A DNA stretch of 64,000 nucleotides from Terfezia claveryi (GCA_015179025.1 WHUX01000049.1:248001-312000); one strand, 5' to 3'; counted from the stretch's first letter, positions 1 through 12,375 are shown. Notes: generated from the sequence alone by a model not told the origin. A program made the numbers and translations.

Positions 1-243
1 GCCAACTCTCTCCATCCAACGCTCTCCACACTCTAGGTACTCTCCACGCCCCCCTCCCGACGTGCCAAACTATCCAGATACGTACGGCAAGACAGACAAG
101 CAAACTCTACCCGGCAAGAAGGAAAAAAAAAAGGATTTAACGGCAGCAGGCATATCCCGCAGAATCTTCTCGAGGAGAGGAGAAGAGAAGATAGGTGCTA
201 ACATCAGCATAATAATCGATTTGCAATAGCAACAGATACAACC

Positions 244-1389
244 ATGTCCACAACGTCAACGCCACGGGCACCAGCAACAGGAAACACGTCGATGCCGAAA
301 GCTGGGACCCCTACCGGGTCATGGAGGCATCCGGCTATGGACACTATTGTCCAGCGGCAGAGTAAGCAAAAGGGCCTGGCGGATATCCATTCGAGCCGGT
401 TGGCAAAGAACAGTGGCGCTTTTGTCGCTACCTTTGTCTTTACCTGGTACTGCATACTTGGCTGTTGAGGAGAAAGTACTTCCTCCCTCGATACCTAGCT
501 ACTCAGGCTACTCAGGCACTGAATCTGTGGCTAATCGATGGAAAATACATAGTCCCGCCTATGGAAAACAGCCAGAGAGACATCCTGTATGGGACGATAT
601 CATGTGGCTTGGTACATACATCTGTAAGGCGTCCCTCCTTCCTAACTACATCAATGCCGATTATACTCACAAAAAAACGTATAGTAAACACCCTTCGTAT
701 TGTCCTTTTATACAACATGGGCGAGTCCACATACCGCCTCCTCCGCTCCGAGCCCGACTTCTCCGACCTCCCTCTCACCCCTATGCAGCGCCAACTCCTC
801 GGACTTGCTCCAAACGGTTCGGTACCCCCCTCCCCTTCTCCAAGTCTATTCAAAGCTAACCTACCACAGTCGACTCCCACGCCACCGCAGGCGGGTACAT
901 CACCCCCCCCCGGTATCCCGGTCCCCCCCCCTTCCCCTCCAGCACCTTTGGCGGCTCTCCCGGGCCAAGCAGCAACGGCATTCCATCATCCTCCCCTACT
1001 CCGCCGCCTTATCCACCACCTCCTCCTCCAGCCCCCGCCACGGCCCCTCTCCCAGCCACACTTTTTCCAGCGCAACAGACGGGCCAATGACCCTTCCCCG
1101 CTCAGATCCACACCCGCGGGGGCACCATGGCCCAGAGTTTGGGGTTTAGTGTGTGGAGTGGCTCAACGGTGTCGCCGCAGAATAGTATTTTCAATACACC
1201 GAGTCCAAGGAATAGGACTGGACAGGGCTTGGGATTGGGTTACGGCAATGCGAGTGGGGCGGTGGGGCCAAGTGGTGTGCCGATGGGAATAGGTGGGTGT
1301 ATGAGAAGATGGGAAGGAGGGGGGAGGGGCTGAGGTGGACCCCGGGGAGGAATAGTGTCTTTAGTCCGGTAAAGGGGCAGGTGAATTAG
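244..1389 (+). pseudogene. POM34-like nuclear pore membrane protein, apparently disrupted
   Basis: Resembles the fungal Pom34 family, integral membrane proteins that help anchor nuclear pores. Exon 1 from ATG 244 ends in a hydrophobic stretch (FVATFVFTWYCILGC) taken as membrane segment 1. A probable intron (about 610-681) leads to IVLLYNMGESTYRLL and then the hallmark LTPMQRQLLGL (about 775-815). A second intron (about 818-869, donor gttcgg, acceptor ccacag) restores the second hallmark YITPPRYPG (896-922). Downstream is a Pro/Ser-rich tail, then NRWVYEKMGRR and stop TAG 1387-1389. Two problems are visible. An in-frame TGA at 1088 interrupts the tail, and the frame changes between about 1250 and 1290 where no intron fits. 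Either the gene is decaying, the assembly has errors, or splicing is more complex than I could resolve. The family call rests on motif recollection, so it is moderate. Confidence 0.5.
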
Positions 1390-2264
1390 CTGGGTGGATG
1401 TTTGGCGAAGGAGGAATGGAGTTGTATGAGGAGAAGGTGATGGAGGTTGGGGGGTAAAAGTGGGATAAATTTGATGTTGGATTTATTTGGGTGCAACTAG
1501 TAGGAGTGGAGCATGGATGGGATGTCGGTGAGCTATTCGGAGATTCAGAAACCTGACAACATATTATCTGGCCTTGACTGGCGCATGGAAGAGGCGGGTA
1601 CGCAGGTTCTGACGGATAGGCTGGGCTGGTGGTAATAGATGGTATTGGCGTTCAGCACGTTTCTCGAATACATTCTCTTTCTGTAGCTTTCCCTTTTTGG
1701 GGGGGGTTGATGGGTTTGTGATGGACTTTGAATAAGTCGTTTGAATGAATGGGGTTATGCTTGTGCTGGTGCTCTGTGATATTTGCCTTTTTTTTTGGTT
1801 TTGTTTGCGCTTGTGTATATGTGAAGTAGTCTACATACATAGGTACTAAGTAGTAGGTACATGATACATACATTTTTTTTGGAGAAAGCTACCATATATG
1901 TACCTATGGATATTTTTTATGGTTTGTCAGGGAGAGAGCTGGTGGGTACTACACTTGAGTGGTTGATAGTCTGGATCTGAAAAGGGGGGGTTCGGTAACA
2001 AAGGTTGTGTGAGGGTGTGAGTTTAGGTTAGGTGGATGTTACCCTGAATCGAATGGTTCTTGTAGAATTTACATTTTGCAACGCATTAGACTACATCAAC
2101 CCCAAGTTCCCTGTCCTTGCGTAAAATTTAGTATATATACATTACAATACACCCGTTAACCCTTTAAAGTCTTGGTAATAATCCCTCCCACATCTCTAAC
2201 AAGTTCCACGCCGCTTTTGATGATGGGGCTTTGGGTCTATTCCTCCTTCTCCTCCTGCTCCTAA

Positions 2265-2314
2265 TTTTTTTTTTTTTTTTTTTTTTTTTTGTGGCATTTA
2301 TATATATATATATA
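2265..2314. repeat. T tract followed by TA microsatellite
   Basis: About 26 consecutive T residues, then a short spacer and about eight TA units. Simple sequence, probably length-polymorphic. Confidence 0.9.
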
Positions 2315-2613
2315 GAGCTGCATGCAGTGGACCCTATACATGTATGCTTTTCCCTATAGTTGCAGGTATAGAAGGTGCAAAGATGCTTACTCCTGGCTGG
2401 TGACCATCAAGAACAGAAAAAGGGAGAGGGGGGGGGGGGGCAAAGAATATGCAAAACGCCTATAGTTCCCCCCCCTTCTTTATTGCCCGGGAAGCAGGCA
2501 CGGGAAAGATCTCCCACAACTGTAAACTACAAAGTAAGAACAGAAATATCCCCCATGGGAGGGGTGGGTTTTTGAAGTCCTCAGATATCCGTAACGGATA
2601 CAAGGATGTCCTT

Positions 2614-2640
2614 CATCCTCATCCTCATCCTCATCCTCAT
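2614..2640. repeat. Hexanucleotide microsatellite (CATCCT)
   Basis: Four and a half copies of a six-base unit, followed at once by an AT run. Non-coding. Confidence 0.85.
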
Positions 2641-3379
2641 AATATATATATATGTGCTGGTCCGTTCCGGGATGGCATATATGTGCAAATCTGAGCGATG
2701 AACGAAGGCAAATTGAGTGGAAAAACCGAGTCTATTATATTTTATAGCATAACAAAAGCTCAAACTTCACTACGAGTAAATTTTCATGATACCTCTCGTT
2801 CATAGTACTATATAGGTCTAGTTCTTTTCTGCATTGCAGCAAAGTATCACGAACATTTGTTACATCATGCTCCAAAGCCACTTGTTTCCCATCATATTAT
2901 TTTTCCTTCCATCGCAGATTGATTGCTGGAAAATGCGCCTGCTGGGGCCTTTAAGTTTGGGTCTCGCAGGTATGCTTTGATTCTGCGATACCTAGGTAGT
3001 TCTTCTTAATCACCATATACTTGAATTAGATTTTTAGGGAATTACTTCAAAGGCCAACCGAGATTTACTACTTATTGTATGCAAACACTCTTCCAAAATG
3101 CTTCAATTGCACTTCGAGATGGAGTGGAACCTAGGGGGTGAAACTGAGCCAAGTCAATAGCACCATTATCTCCGATGTTCTTTGGCCAAATGTTGCTACA
3201 AAATAACCTTCATATCGGATATGTCCCTATTTTAGTAATTATAATGTCGCTGTGGCCGCTGTGGTGTTGTGGTAGGTAAATCCCTGTTGGCATTGAACAA
3301 TTTAATCCCGTAACGGACCAGAACATATATATTTTTGTGGGGGGCGGGGCCGCTAAAGTTTGCATGGATAGACGGGAAG

Positions 3380-3401
3380 TATATATATATATATATATAT
3401 T
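3380..3401. repeat. TA dinucleotide microsatellite
   Basis: About eleven TA units in a non-coding region. Confidence 0.9.
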
Positions 3402-4257
3402 TCCTTGTTATGGAGGGTAGGGGAGGGTTCGTGGAAATTGAATATATGCAGAGTTTCTTTGGTCATGTTTGAGGGAATATCCAGCAGGGGAGAAAATGTT
3501 ACTTTAGGAAATCTATCTAGATAGGTAATGTCGAGAGAGGAGGTTATGGGAATATATTCTGCTATGTGTGTTTACGGGGGGCGGGGAAGTTAGGTTGGGG
3601 GTGCGAGTCAGGAGAATAACTCCACATAAGCAGGTAGGAATTGTACCATGGTGTTTACTTGTGGTTCAGGGTAATCCATACCAGTTGAAACTCCACCTCA
3701 CAACAGTTATTTTAGTGCCAAACAAACAACAAAGCCCAGAAATTCCATATTGCCTGGAAAGTTGCCTCTTATTCACCACAAGTACTCATGTATTGTATCC
3801 ATTCATAATCTCATCAATTCATACTAAACTACATCAACTCAAGTCCTCCAATTCCCTCGCATAGGGCGTATACTACCTTATATAGGTATATTTTTAGGGG
3901 GTATGTGGTACGTGAAAGCAGTTCACAATAAGTCAACAAGAGTAAAATAGGAAAGAGATAGCCCCTAAATATAACAGCACCAGCTGGTATAGTTCCTCCA
4001 CCTCGAACTTGGAGTGAGAAGTGAAGGGCTGCGTTGCCCAAGGGAACAATCCTACCCAAACCAATTCCATACCTTCCCGTCATAATATCTAAACAAAGGA
4101 AACAAGCAAGCAAGAAATAAGGAAGAAGAGGAAGGTATATAAATAAAAAAAAAAAAAAAACCATGGCAAAAGAAATTCAGCGTATGGTACGTCAGATGAA
4201 AACTTTCTACCCAAACCCACGGCATTCTCTTACCTCAGGCACACCCACCAGAGCCCC

Positions 4258-6037
4258 TCACGCCTTCTTCGTCTTCCCTTCCCCAGCGGCTCTAACCGAC
4301 CGTCTCCTCAACAAAGTCGTCCCCACACCCTCCACTCTCGAACTCACCTGCCCCGCCCTCTCCGCCTCCCCCTCTTTCGTCTTCTCCCTTTCCCTCACCT
4401 CCCTCTTATACCTTTCCTCATGCTCATCCAGCGCGAGCGCCCCTTCAAGCGCCGTCTCCAACCCTCTCACAACCACCCCCGCCGCCTTCTTTAAACTAAA
4501 CTGCGTCCCCACCGACATGAGCGCTCCCAAGCCCTGCACCCCCGCTACCCCCGCGGGTGCGCCTATGAAACCAGAAGACTGAACCGAACTGATGATGGGT
4601 AGGAGCGTTAATACTAGGTGATCTAGGGATGAGAGCAAAGATATATACGAGGAGCGGGGTGATGTGGAGGATATGGCTTAGGTGGATAGTTGGGAGGTAT
4701 GATGAGTAGGAGGAGGAGGAGGAGGAGGAGGAGGAGGAGGAGGAGGAGGAGTTGTCACGGTACCTTGTGGATGTGCGGGGGGTACTTGAGCGTGAATGCG
4801 AAACAGACACGATAGAACTTGTTTCCGAGAACACTGAGCTGGCTGTAGACCAGCGCCCGCTAGGGGTTTCGTCGTGACTTGTCTGCTGCGAGTCTGATGT
4901 AAGGTCCGTTTTGACTGGCGATTTCTCCCGGCCTCTCCTAGAGCCTCCGCTACTGGAGACACTTCTCAGACTAGCCTTGCTCCCTTGCCTCCTGACCCCA
5001 GGCGCTCCAAGTGATGAGTTAGATCTACTCATTGGTGGCCGGGGCGGCATATCCTCTCCCACAGTCGCCTGTCTTAGGTCCTCCACGAACGCCCACAAGC
5101 CCTCCTTGAACCCTTCAGCCATCTGCTTTCCCGTTTGCATTATCATATCCTGACTATTCCGTTTAATCCCCAAAGCCGCCCTCACTGACGATGATGACGT
5201 CTCAGTCATGCTAAGTGGTCGAGTGGGTTGGGTGGGTAGTGTATCCGAGCGGCGGACAGGCGTTGGACCGCGCACAGGCTCTGCATTGACTTGCAGATCC
5301 CGGGGCTGGGGATATGATGCCCTCTGCGGGGAAAGTAGGGACAATGTACGGTGGTGTCTTTGGGAAGTAACACTCCTTGTGCTGGCTTGGGTTAACTTGG
5401 CCAATGCAGCCCTCCGGCGGGCTTCGTGTTCTTCGGTTGTGGGACTCTTTATTCCTTCGGCTACATCTCCGGTCGCGACCAGTATGATTTCGGTCTGGAG
5501 TAGTTCGTGTCGTTGCTTGGTTGCCTCGTGAATCGACCATTGTCGTTTTAGTTTTGCAAGTTCGGTCTCTGACTTTGCAAGCTCTTCTCGCAATTCCAAC
5601 ACCCTCCGCTCCTGTGCAGCCAAGGCTGTAAGGAATGCCATCGAGCCATTTGGAGATGGGGCAACATAGTCTGTAGGGGTAGTAGGGGTATGTGGAGATG
5701 CATATGTCGAAGGCGCAATCGGGAAGCTAAGTGATAGTCGTTTCCGATGTGGGCTTTTCGCAGAGGCGTTGGAGGATGAACGAAGGACCCTAGAAGAGGC
5801 ACTCATGGGGGGCGTTGGCTGGGCTGTTGCTGGCCGGGCTGTTGTTGGCTGCACTCCTTGCAGTGGAGGCGTGAATACGCCTGAACGTGATCTAGGTGCC
5901 GCATCCTGCTCATTGAGGCCCTCGGAAGAGATTGCAAAAGGTGTAGGAGGCAGAGGCCAGTTGTCTGGGTAGCGGGGGAGATCATTGCAGAGCTCCAGTG
6001 ATTTCTCAGACATCTCGGGCTGGAGAAGCTCTTCCAT
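4258..6037 (-). CDS. DUF4048-type fungal protein with long Ser tract
   Basis: The large exon reads from the first ATG in frame (6037; an upstream GTG at 6094 is also open) towards 4650. It contains the conserved fungal block RKRLSLSFPIAP, a short coiled coil (AAQERRVLELREELAKSE onward, about residues 135-180) and KLTQAS, features I associate with DUF4048 proteins. No biochemical function is established. Much of the rest is Ser/Arg/Pro-rich and probably disordered. A GGA-type microsatellite (about 4708-4751) encodes a run of about 14 serines near the exon end. The frame open beyond it looks unlike protein, so I infer an intron there and a final exon in another frame (about 4630 to 4258, containing GFIGAPAGVAGVQGLGALMS). 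The exact splice sites were not fixed. The family call is fairly secure, the C-terminus less so. Confidence 0.7.
4708..4751. repeat. AGG trinucleotide microsatellite in coding exon
   Basis: About fourteen AGG units. On the minus strand these read as serine codons in the DUF4048 gene, so length changes alter the Ser tract without changing the frame. Confidence 0.85.
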
Positions 6038-6170
6038 GCTCAGGGCCGGTAATGCTACCAGAGGGCTCAGCAGCTGCACACAAAGCTCAGCCACGGTTTG
6101 GTGAAACGGCCTGGAAGCGGATGAGAGTCGCCAAATCAGCAGTTAGTATCGTATTGAGCACCGTATTTTA

Positions 6171-6230
6171 CCTATCGTGCCGTATCGTGCCGTATCTTGC
6201 CGTATCGTGCCGTATGGAGTCGTATCGTAA
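6171..6230. repeat. 10-bp tandem repeat (CGTATCGTGC)
   Basis: Six adjacent ten-base units, four of them near-perfect CGTATCGTGC and the outer ones degenerate. They lie about 130-200 bp upstream of the DUF4048 start, so a regulatory role is possible but unproven. Confidence 0.85.
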
Positions 6231-6410
6231 AGCTGCTTGTTCGTAAAAGAAAGACAGCCCAGGACAAGAGCGAAAAAGCGGAAGAATACGTACAGCGTAG
6301 ACGCACAAGGTGCGAAGGAGCAGCGTTAAGGGATCGAGTAGAAAACGAGACGGGAATGTGCAGCCCGCCGGGCCCAGCAAGGGGCTTCTCGTGCACCTTG
6401 GCGCACATAT

Positions 6411-6453
6411 ACCTCTCACCTCTCACCTCTTATGTACCTCTCACCTCTCACCT
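6411..6453. repeat. Imperfect ACCTCTC tandem repeat
   Basis: Two blocks of ACCTCTCACCTCTCACCT separated by a few bases. Simple pyrimidine-rich sequence. Confidence 0.75.
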
Positions 6454-7089
6454 GCAATTAACCACCGCAATCTTGTTCGCCCCCCGAAAACAGGCTGCTA
6501 CACCGGCACCTGTCCCTCAACAAACACAATCCCGGGCTTTATGTGCTGTAGGGATCCCGTCCAGGCATCGAGGCAGGGATGCTGCATACCGAGATTTGCC
6601 TGGCCAGAAGGCAGTGCGGCGCCCATTGGGACTAGAGGCGTGCAGCTGAAGCAGCGACGGCGGCCCTTTGCAATCTTACAATCTTGCAATCTTGTAATTT
6701 CGTAGCAAGCTCGCGGCCTGCCCCGAGGGTATGTTCCGGTGGCAAGGGGCAGAGCGGCCAGGCCGAGATGACAGCTGCCCACCTCTCTGTGCACCGGGCC
6801 GACCAACACGGGGGCAGCCGGAGATTAAAGGCTTCGGCCCACGCCGTACAGCTTGCTACGGGTATCAAAATGATGGTGGTAACAGCTGGCATTGGGGCAC
6901 TGAGGTGCCTTGAATTATCGATTAATGTGCTATAATAGAGCATAAACTCAATGTGCCCTGTAACCCCATGCACCATACTCCTCAGGCTTCTGCCAGTAAA
7001 AAAAAAAAATAAACAGCCCAGGGCTGCGAAAAATCTAATTACCCATATACCGCAAATAAGGGAGAATATCTATATCCACACGAAAACAC

Positions 7090-8465
7090 TCAAGCCGCGG
7101 CACCTATCGCCAGATTTGTCATTCCACTCACCAGAGCCTTCTCCACTGGCTGGTTTTCTATCCCCTTGATCGTCAGATCCTTCACCTCCCCATACCCATT
7201 GTACCCTACTCCTCTGTAGTTCCATTGGCACTTCCCATCCTGCGTATTTCCGCCTTTATCCTGAGCTCTACACCATATCCTTTTACTGCTCTCCCCACCT
7301 TCAGTCGGCATTAATCTGCGCACGTCCACCTTCGTTCCCCATAATGCCCAACTCCACCTGGTCGGGGTCTCTTGCACAATATCCGTTTCTTCCCAAGTCT
7401 CGCCGCGGTCGAGGCTTATCTCCACCTTGGTAACTGGTCCATCGTCCCCAGCCGGCAACGCATATCCCGCCACAACAATCTTTCCTTCCGCATCTGCTTG
7501 TATCTCATCTCCCGTTTCGGGTGTGCATATCACGGAATTTATTGGCATGAGCTGCATTGCTGGGACAAGATGCCAGTTCTCCATAGCCTGTTCCTTCGTT
7601 TCCACATGAGGCGGCAAGATCTTGTAGTCCTGTTGCTGGTAGTAGTTGTTTGACTCATTCCGCTGGATCGTTATCCTGTCTAGCCATTTCACCCACCGAG
7701 CACCCGCAATACCTGGCAGAACAGCCCGCACGGGGAAACCGTGATTGATAGAGAGTGTCTTCCCATTAAATTCGAGGGCGAGGATTATAGATTTATCAGG
7801 ATCCATGACACGGGCAAGATCAATGCTGCCGCCATAATACCAGTCGTCCTGAACCAGAGTCTGAAGACAGGAAAAAGCAACATGGGCTTCTCCTTCAATT
7901 GAAACGCCGGCCTTGAGGAGGACATCTCGGAGAAGGGGCCCACGCCAGACGCCATTCATGACAGCACCCGAAAACCAGTCAATTCCGTTGACTTCCTTAA
8001 ACTCGGTCCGCATGGTATGTCGTCGGTTTCCTGCACACTGAAGAGGAAAATTCTGGGTCAATGGCTGCAAAAGAAAGTGGCATGTGTGAGTCACACCTGT
8101 AGAGCTGAAATAACTTCGTGCTGTTCGAAGTCTTCCCGTAGCTGCTTGATCGCTAACTCCACCACGTTGGCTACAGCACCATCGATTCGAACGTAGTGCG
8201 TTTCCTCGTCGATATGTGGAATTGGTCTAGATGAGTCAGCGTGGGATCCTGGTACTGTTTCGAACCTACGGAGAGATGCGTTCTACCCATGATTCCGGTC
8301 GTATGCAACTGAGGACTTTGTTATGAATGACTGGATGAGCTGATTCGGGGGAGGTTCACGGTTAAGTGGCTTTTGGACGGAATATTCAAGCTATGAAAGC
8401 GATTAGCCACCAGGCCTCGACCAGAGATGCTTCCGCTTGAGCATATGGGAGAGACATACCAGCAT
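7090..8465 (-). CDS. Sulfite oxidase (molybdenum cofactor, no heme domain)
   Basis: Oxidises sulfite to sulfate, detoxifying sulfite from sulfur amino acid catabolism. The N-terminal part has the Moco-binding oxidoreductase domain: RNHG at an exon junction, then PHIDEETHYVRIDGAV, the cofactor cysteine region CAGNRR, and HGFPVRAVLPG. The C-terminal part is the Mo-co dimerisation domain (KVEISLDRGETWEET, WCRAQDKGGNTQ). There is no cytochrome b5 domain, as in plant and many fungal enzymes. Introns that rejoin these motifs are about 8032-8098 (between SALQ and CAGNRR), 8228-8292 (inside RNHG) and about 8391-8459. The first exon appears to be only the two codons ATG CTG (8465-8460), since an in-frame TAA lies just upstream. 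No clear mitochondrial presequence or peroxisomal C-terminal signal is seen. Confidence 0.9.
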
Positions 8466-10612
8466 TGTAGATTAGGCTTCGGTCATTGAAAAGGCCAGAA
8501 ATTTGCTTAAGTAGATTGGAAACGTGGGCAATCCAAAAACTCAGAGAGAGTCGGCCGTTACGGAGCTTGAGGAGGACTGGCCGGGAGCTGGTGTTGATAT
8601 AATTGCTGATTCCGAAAAAAGCGGGGATCAAATTGCACAATCTAGACCGGAGGCAGAGCTTTTTAGTAGCGGTTGAACCAGGGCAAGGACAGCCGGCGTA
8701 GCCTTCGCTTAGGAGTGAAGCTTAAGATTGAAGTTTAGAGGCAATCAACAAGCACCTTCGTGCACAACTATTGGTGAGTCTCGCCTATTCAAAAACTTCG
8801 TCCGCTGATATCCGTGGTACTTTGTGCGGCCAGATTCGGAGTTACCTACGCTCTTGGCTCGGCAGAGGGAGCCCTGGGCATACTATCGAGATGCCCAACG
8901 CAGCACGATCCTTCGAACCTATCGGCAGCTCTGTTGTTCATGTGGTGCACCTCTGCCCCCTGACAATAGAGCTTTCGTTCATGCTTCCCTGTCCATCTTC
9001 AGCCAGGGGGCGTTTTGCTGGTGGCCGAGTGGAGCATCGCCGTATCAGCCCGGGGCTCCTGACTCTATCCTAAGATGAGAGAGTGCTATAGGGAGGATAT
9101 ATATATAGTGCTGCTGTGATCGATGGACGTATAAGTAAGGCCACATATAGATGAGGTGTACTGAGATGCTCATGTTAAATGTAACATCGGCACAGTTGGA
9201 GCCGAATGTCGCGGATATTGACCAGCACTCGGTTAAATATAGCGGCGATGCAAGCGCGGATCCTCGGTTTCTGCCGCGCACAAGCAGACGTCAGGTATTA
9301 AAGGAAGGGCCGGAGGAGAAATAAGGATTCAAAATACATCAGCAGGTACTTTACTGTATCCAACAATATCAATATACATCTTATATACAGAGCTTTGATA
9401 GCATTCCGCAAAAAGTGAAGTTCCGTGATGGTAGGCGGGCCGCCACTCATTTCTTTGTGCTCTACATGTGCTAATATATATGGGCCAGGCATTGTGGTTG
9501 GTGAAGGACAATGTCCGGTTAGAGTACGCGGAGGAAGTGCGTAAGCTCAGCTGGAATGCAGATGGAACTGCTATGAACCTTCTGTGCCCCGCAAAGCCAT
9601 TCCCGTGGTGACACGTTAAATCTTCCAAGTCTTCAATATTGTGGGAACGAAACAATAATATATTCAACCAAGAGTTTAGCTACCGTACTTGTTTTCTCGC
9701 CAGGACCTCGAGTAATACACATGTGGATCTCACAAGCACGCCTTGTTCTCCATACAGAACCTAGGGAGCAGTCAATCTATACTGCAAATACATATGACTA
9801 GCCCAATTCAACCTGGGGACTGCCTGCTGGCAGTTGGGTCGTTTAGTTATGATGGTTTTTTTTCCGTGACTGGAAGAAATATCATTGGAAATAATCTTAA
9901 ACATAAGGCCAGATGGAAAGAAGCATGGGTCTAGACTATGGCTTACTTTGATGTACAGAAATACTTACTCCTTACTCCGTACGTACATGCTGCTGCATAA
10001 ATGCAGAGCTTGGGTCTGGAAAAGGAACTGCAATATTCTTTGTATGTAGATAAGTATTTTATTTTCTTGTGATGGGTTTCCTGCTCATTACCATTGTTTT
10101 GTTTCTGTACAGTATACTCTGTTGCATGTATGATACAGTAAGCAGATACCTACTGTAGCATGATAGCATGGCAACGAAACGTTAACGATCTACAGTTATG
10201 ACTCGCTCGTTAGTTCAGCTGCATGCGGCTGCACGTCGCAGAAAGACTTCCAAGCAACGGATCCGGATTTGCACATGTCTAGCATGTATTCTTCCCGTAA
10301 TTCTCATGTGCTTGCCCTTCCACCTGTATCACTGGCTGCCTTGGAAGGGAGGACAAGGGTGGCTGTTCAAGTATATAAACCAATGGAGGGATCCCTGATG
10401 GCGGTTGCCTCGCTCGCCAGCCAAAACACCAGGCCAGCCTGAGGCTTCCGAAATCGGTAGTCGACTCCCCACTACAACGATACTTTGAAGAGGCCTCGAA
10501 TTCACTTTTTGGGTTTCGATTTGTACCTCTATCGACTATATAACCTGTTATTCACCTGGTGCATTCGAATCTCATCTCGAACCTCATACACGGCAAGCAA
10601 TAATACAATATC
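8466..10612. other. Divergent intergenic region, no gene supported
   Basis: About 2.1 kb between the start of sulfite oxidase (-) and epoxide hydrolase (+). It includes both promoters. The open frames (for example 8771-9073 and 10198-10398) have no recognisable domain or plausible splice continuation. No tRNA or transposon signature seen. Confidence 0.55.
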
Positions 10613-12375
10613 ATGGCGATTGAGCCGTTCAAGATCAATGTAAGTAAACAGGCCTCCTGCTAACAGTGCATGCGGGACACTTCTACACGTTCTTTCTGAT
10701 TACTCGAATCCATTGGCTGATTCTCGAGGTGCATAGGTCCCAGATGAATTTCTCGACTTGACCAACAAAAAATTCAACCTCACGAGGTTCGTCGAGCCGG
10801 AAATCGTACAACCAGAGGGGAAAGAGTGGGATGACGGGACTCCAAGCAAGGTGGTTGAGGAGTTGGTGGAATATTGGTGAGTTCTTAATCCCAATTTTCT
10901 GTTGAATCAATACATTCTCAATGGAATATATATACCTGTTGATACCTGCTTCAAGTGCGAGTAGGGTGTTAACGAGTCTGCAGGAATTCTGGAAAGTTTA
11001 ACTGGCGCTACTGGGAAGCCCAAATTAATGAGAAACTCCCCCAATACACCACTCCCATCGACGTTGATGGCTTTGGAACGCTCAAGATCCACTTTGTATG
11101 GATAAGGAGCCCTCGGGCCGACGCCGTTCCGTTAATACTTTGTCATGGGTACCAAACCCTGTTCCACACTCGTCTTACATGGTGATTTTCTGACGGAAAA
11201 CAGATGGCCAGGCTCATTTTACGAACTCTCAAAGGTCCTCATGTCCCTTTCAAACCCCGAGGATTCGAGCCTACAAGCGTTTCATTGCGTGGCACCGAGT
11301 ATTCCCGGTTATGGGTTCAGTGAGGGACCGAAGAAGCCAGGATTTAGGCTGAGCTGTGTGGCAGAGACATATGATAAGTTAATGAAGAGATTGGGGTATA
11401 AACATTATGGTAGGTCTTTCCCACCAATTTTAGATTCGTGTTGGTCGCTGCTTTGGGGCTGGAGAGCGTAGGACAAAGGCGAGCAGGGCTCGGGCGTCAA
11501 GAGTATTATTATATGCTGACCTACACTTTTACTCCGTGTATAGTCGCTCACGGTGGGGACTGGGGATACGGTATTATCCGCGCCCTCTCCCTCCTCCCTA
11601 ACCCTTCCGTTCTTGCCATTCACTCTACCTGGTCTATCATTGGCCCTCCCTCCTTCTTGAAGCAACCATTCCAATGGGCGTACATGATGCTAGGCTTCAT
11701 CACTGGTGGAGCAGTTGGATTGAGTAAACAGTACTGCGACCGCCTCATGGCTGCCCAGAAGTTTTCCAAAAATGAAACTGGGTACTTGCAAATTCAATCA
11801 ACGAGGCCATTGAGTTTGGCTTGGGCGATGACGGATAGTCCTGTAGGGCTATTGGCTTGGATGACTGAGAAGTTGAAAATTTGGACTGATGATGTACAGA
11901 TACCACATACATCGGTTTTGTGGAGATTGAGTGTACTAACAATGGGTAGTACCCTTGGACTCCCGACGAAATTTTCATCTGGTGGATGATGTACTGGTAT
12001 AAAGGTCCCTATTCTAGCTTTCGCCTTTACAAGGAAGGTCTCTACGACATGTCCTTCCAACAAGCCTACTCCTCCGTCCCGATGGGTATCAGTTGCTTCC
12101 CCAAGGAGTTGGTGAGAATTCCCCCATGGTGGATGGGGAGGTTACACCCCATTAGAAGTATCAAGGAACATCATAAGGGCGGACATTTTGCTGCTTGGGA
12201 GAAGTGAGTATTATCTTAGTTTTTTCATGAAATGGGTTGGGAAATGGGTTACCCTGAACTGAAGTGAGCTAATAACCTTGATAGCCCGGATGCCATTGTT
12301 GGTGACTTGAGGGAGTATTTCACGACGATTGTTGCGGAAAGGGAAGAGTTAAGGGCTCCGAGGTTGAATGAATAG
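10613..12375 (+). CDS. Epoxide hydrolase (EHN + alpha/beta hydrolase)
   Basis: Hydrolyses epoxides to diols, typically in detoxification or lipid/xenobiotic metabolism. Seven exons were resolved: 10613-10639, 10737-10876, 10984-11148, 11204-11409, 11544-11893, 11950-12203 and 12285-12375. The N-terminal EHN domain (FNWRYWEAQINEKLPQYTTP) is followed by oxyanion motif HGWPGSF, rejoined across the third intron. Next come the SIPGYGFSEGP loop and the nucleophile elbow GGDWGYG, whose Asp is the expected nucleophile. A cap region carries the Tyr in SSFRLYKE, and the catalytic His lies in HHKGGHFAAWE. All catalytic elements are present, so the enzyme is probably active. Length is about 405 residues, normal for microsomal-type epoxide hydrolases. 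There is no strong N-terminal membrane anchor, so a soluble enzyme is likely. Confidence 0.92.

Larger units (their letters stand above)
1390..4257. other. Intergenic, microsatellite-rich, no gene seen
   Basis: This 2.9-kb AT-rich stretch lies between the 3' ends of two convergent genes. It holds a T tract (2265-2290), a TA run (2299-2314), a six-base CATCCT-type repeat (2614-2640) and a TA run (3380-3401). The open frames are short, lack recognisable domains and coincide with repeats. I see no RNA gene. Confidence 0.6.
6038..7089. other. Intergenic/promoter region with tandem repeats
   Basis: Upstream of the DUF4048 gene and downstream of the sulfite oxidase. It contains a ten-base tandem array (6171-6230), a CTCTCAC-type repeat (6411-6453) and a repeated CAATCTTG unit (6669-6700). 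The overlapping open frames on both strands are short and have no recognisable domain. Confidence 0.6.

Noticed and set aside
8771..9073. Open frame between sulfite oxidase and epoxide hydrolase
   Set aside because: No known motif, overlapping open frames in other phases, and no splice continuation.
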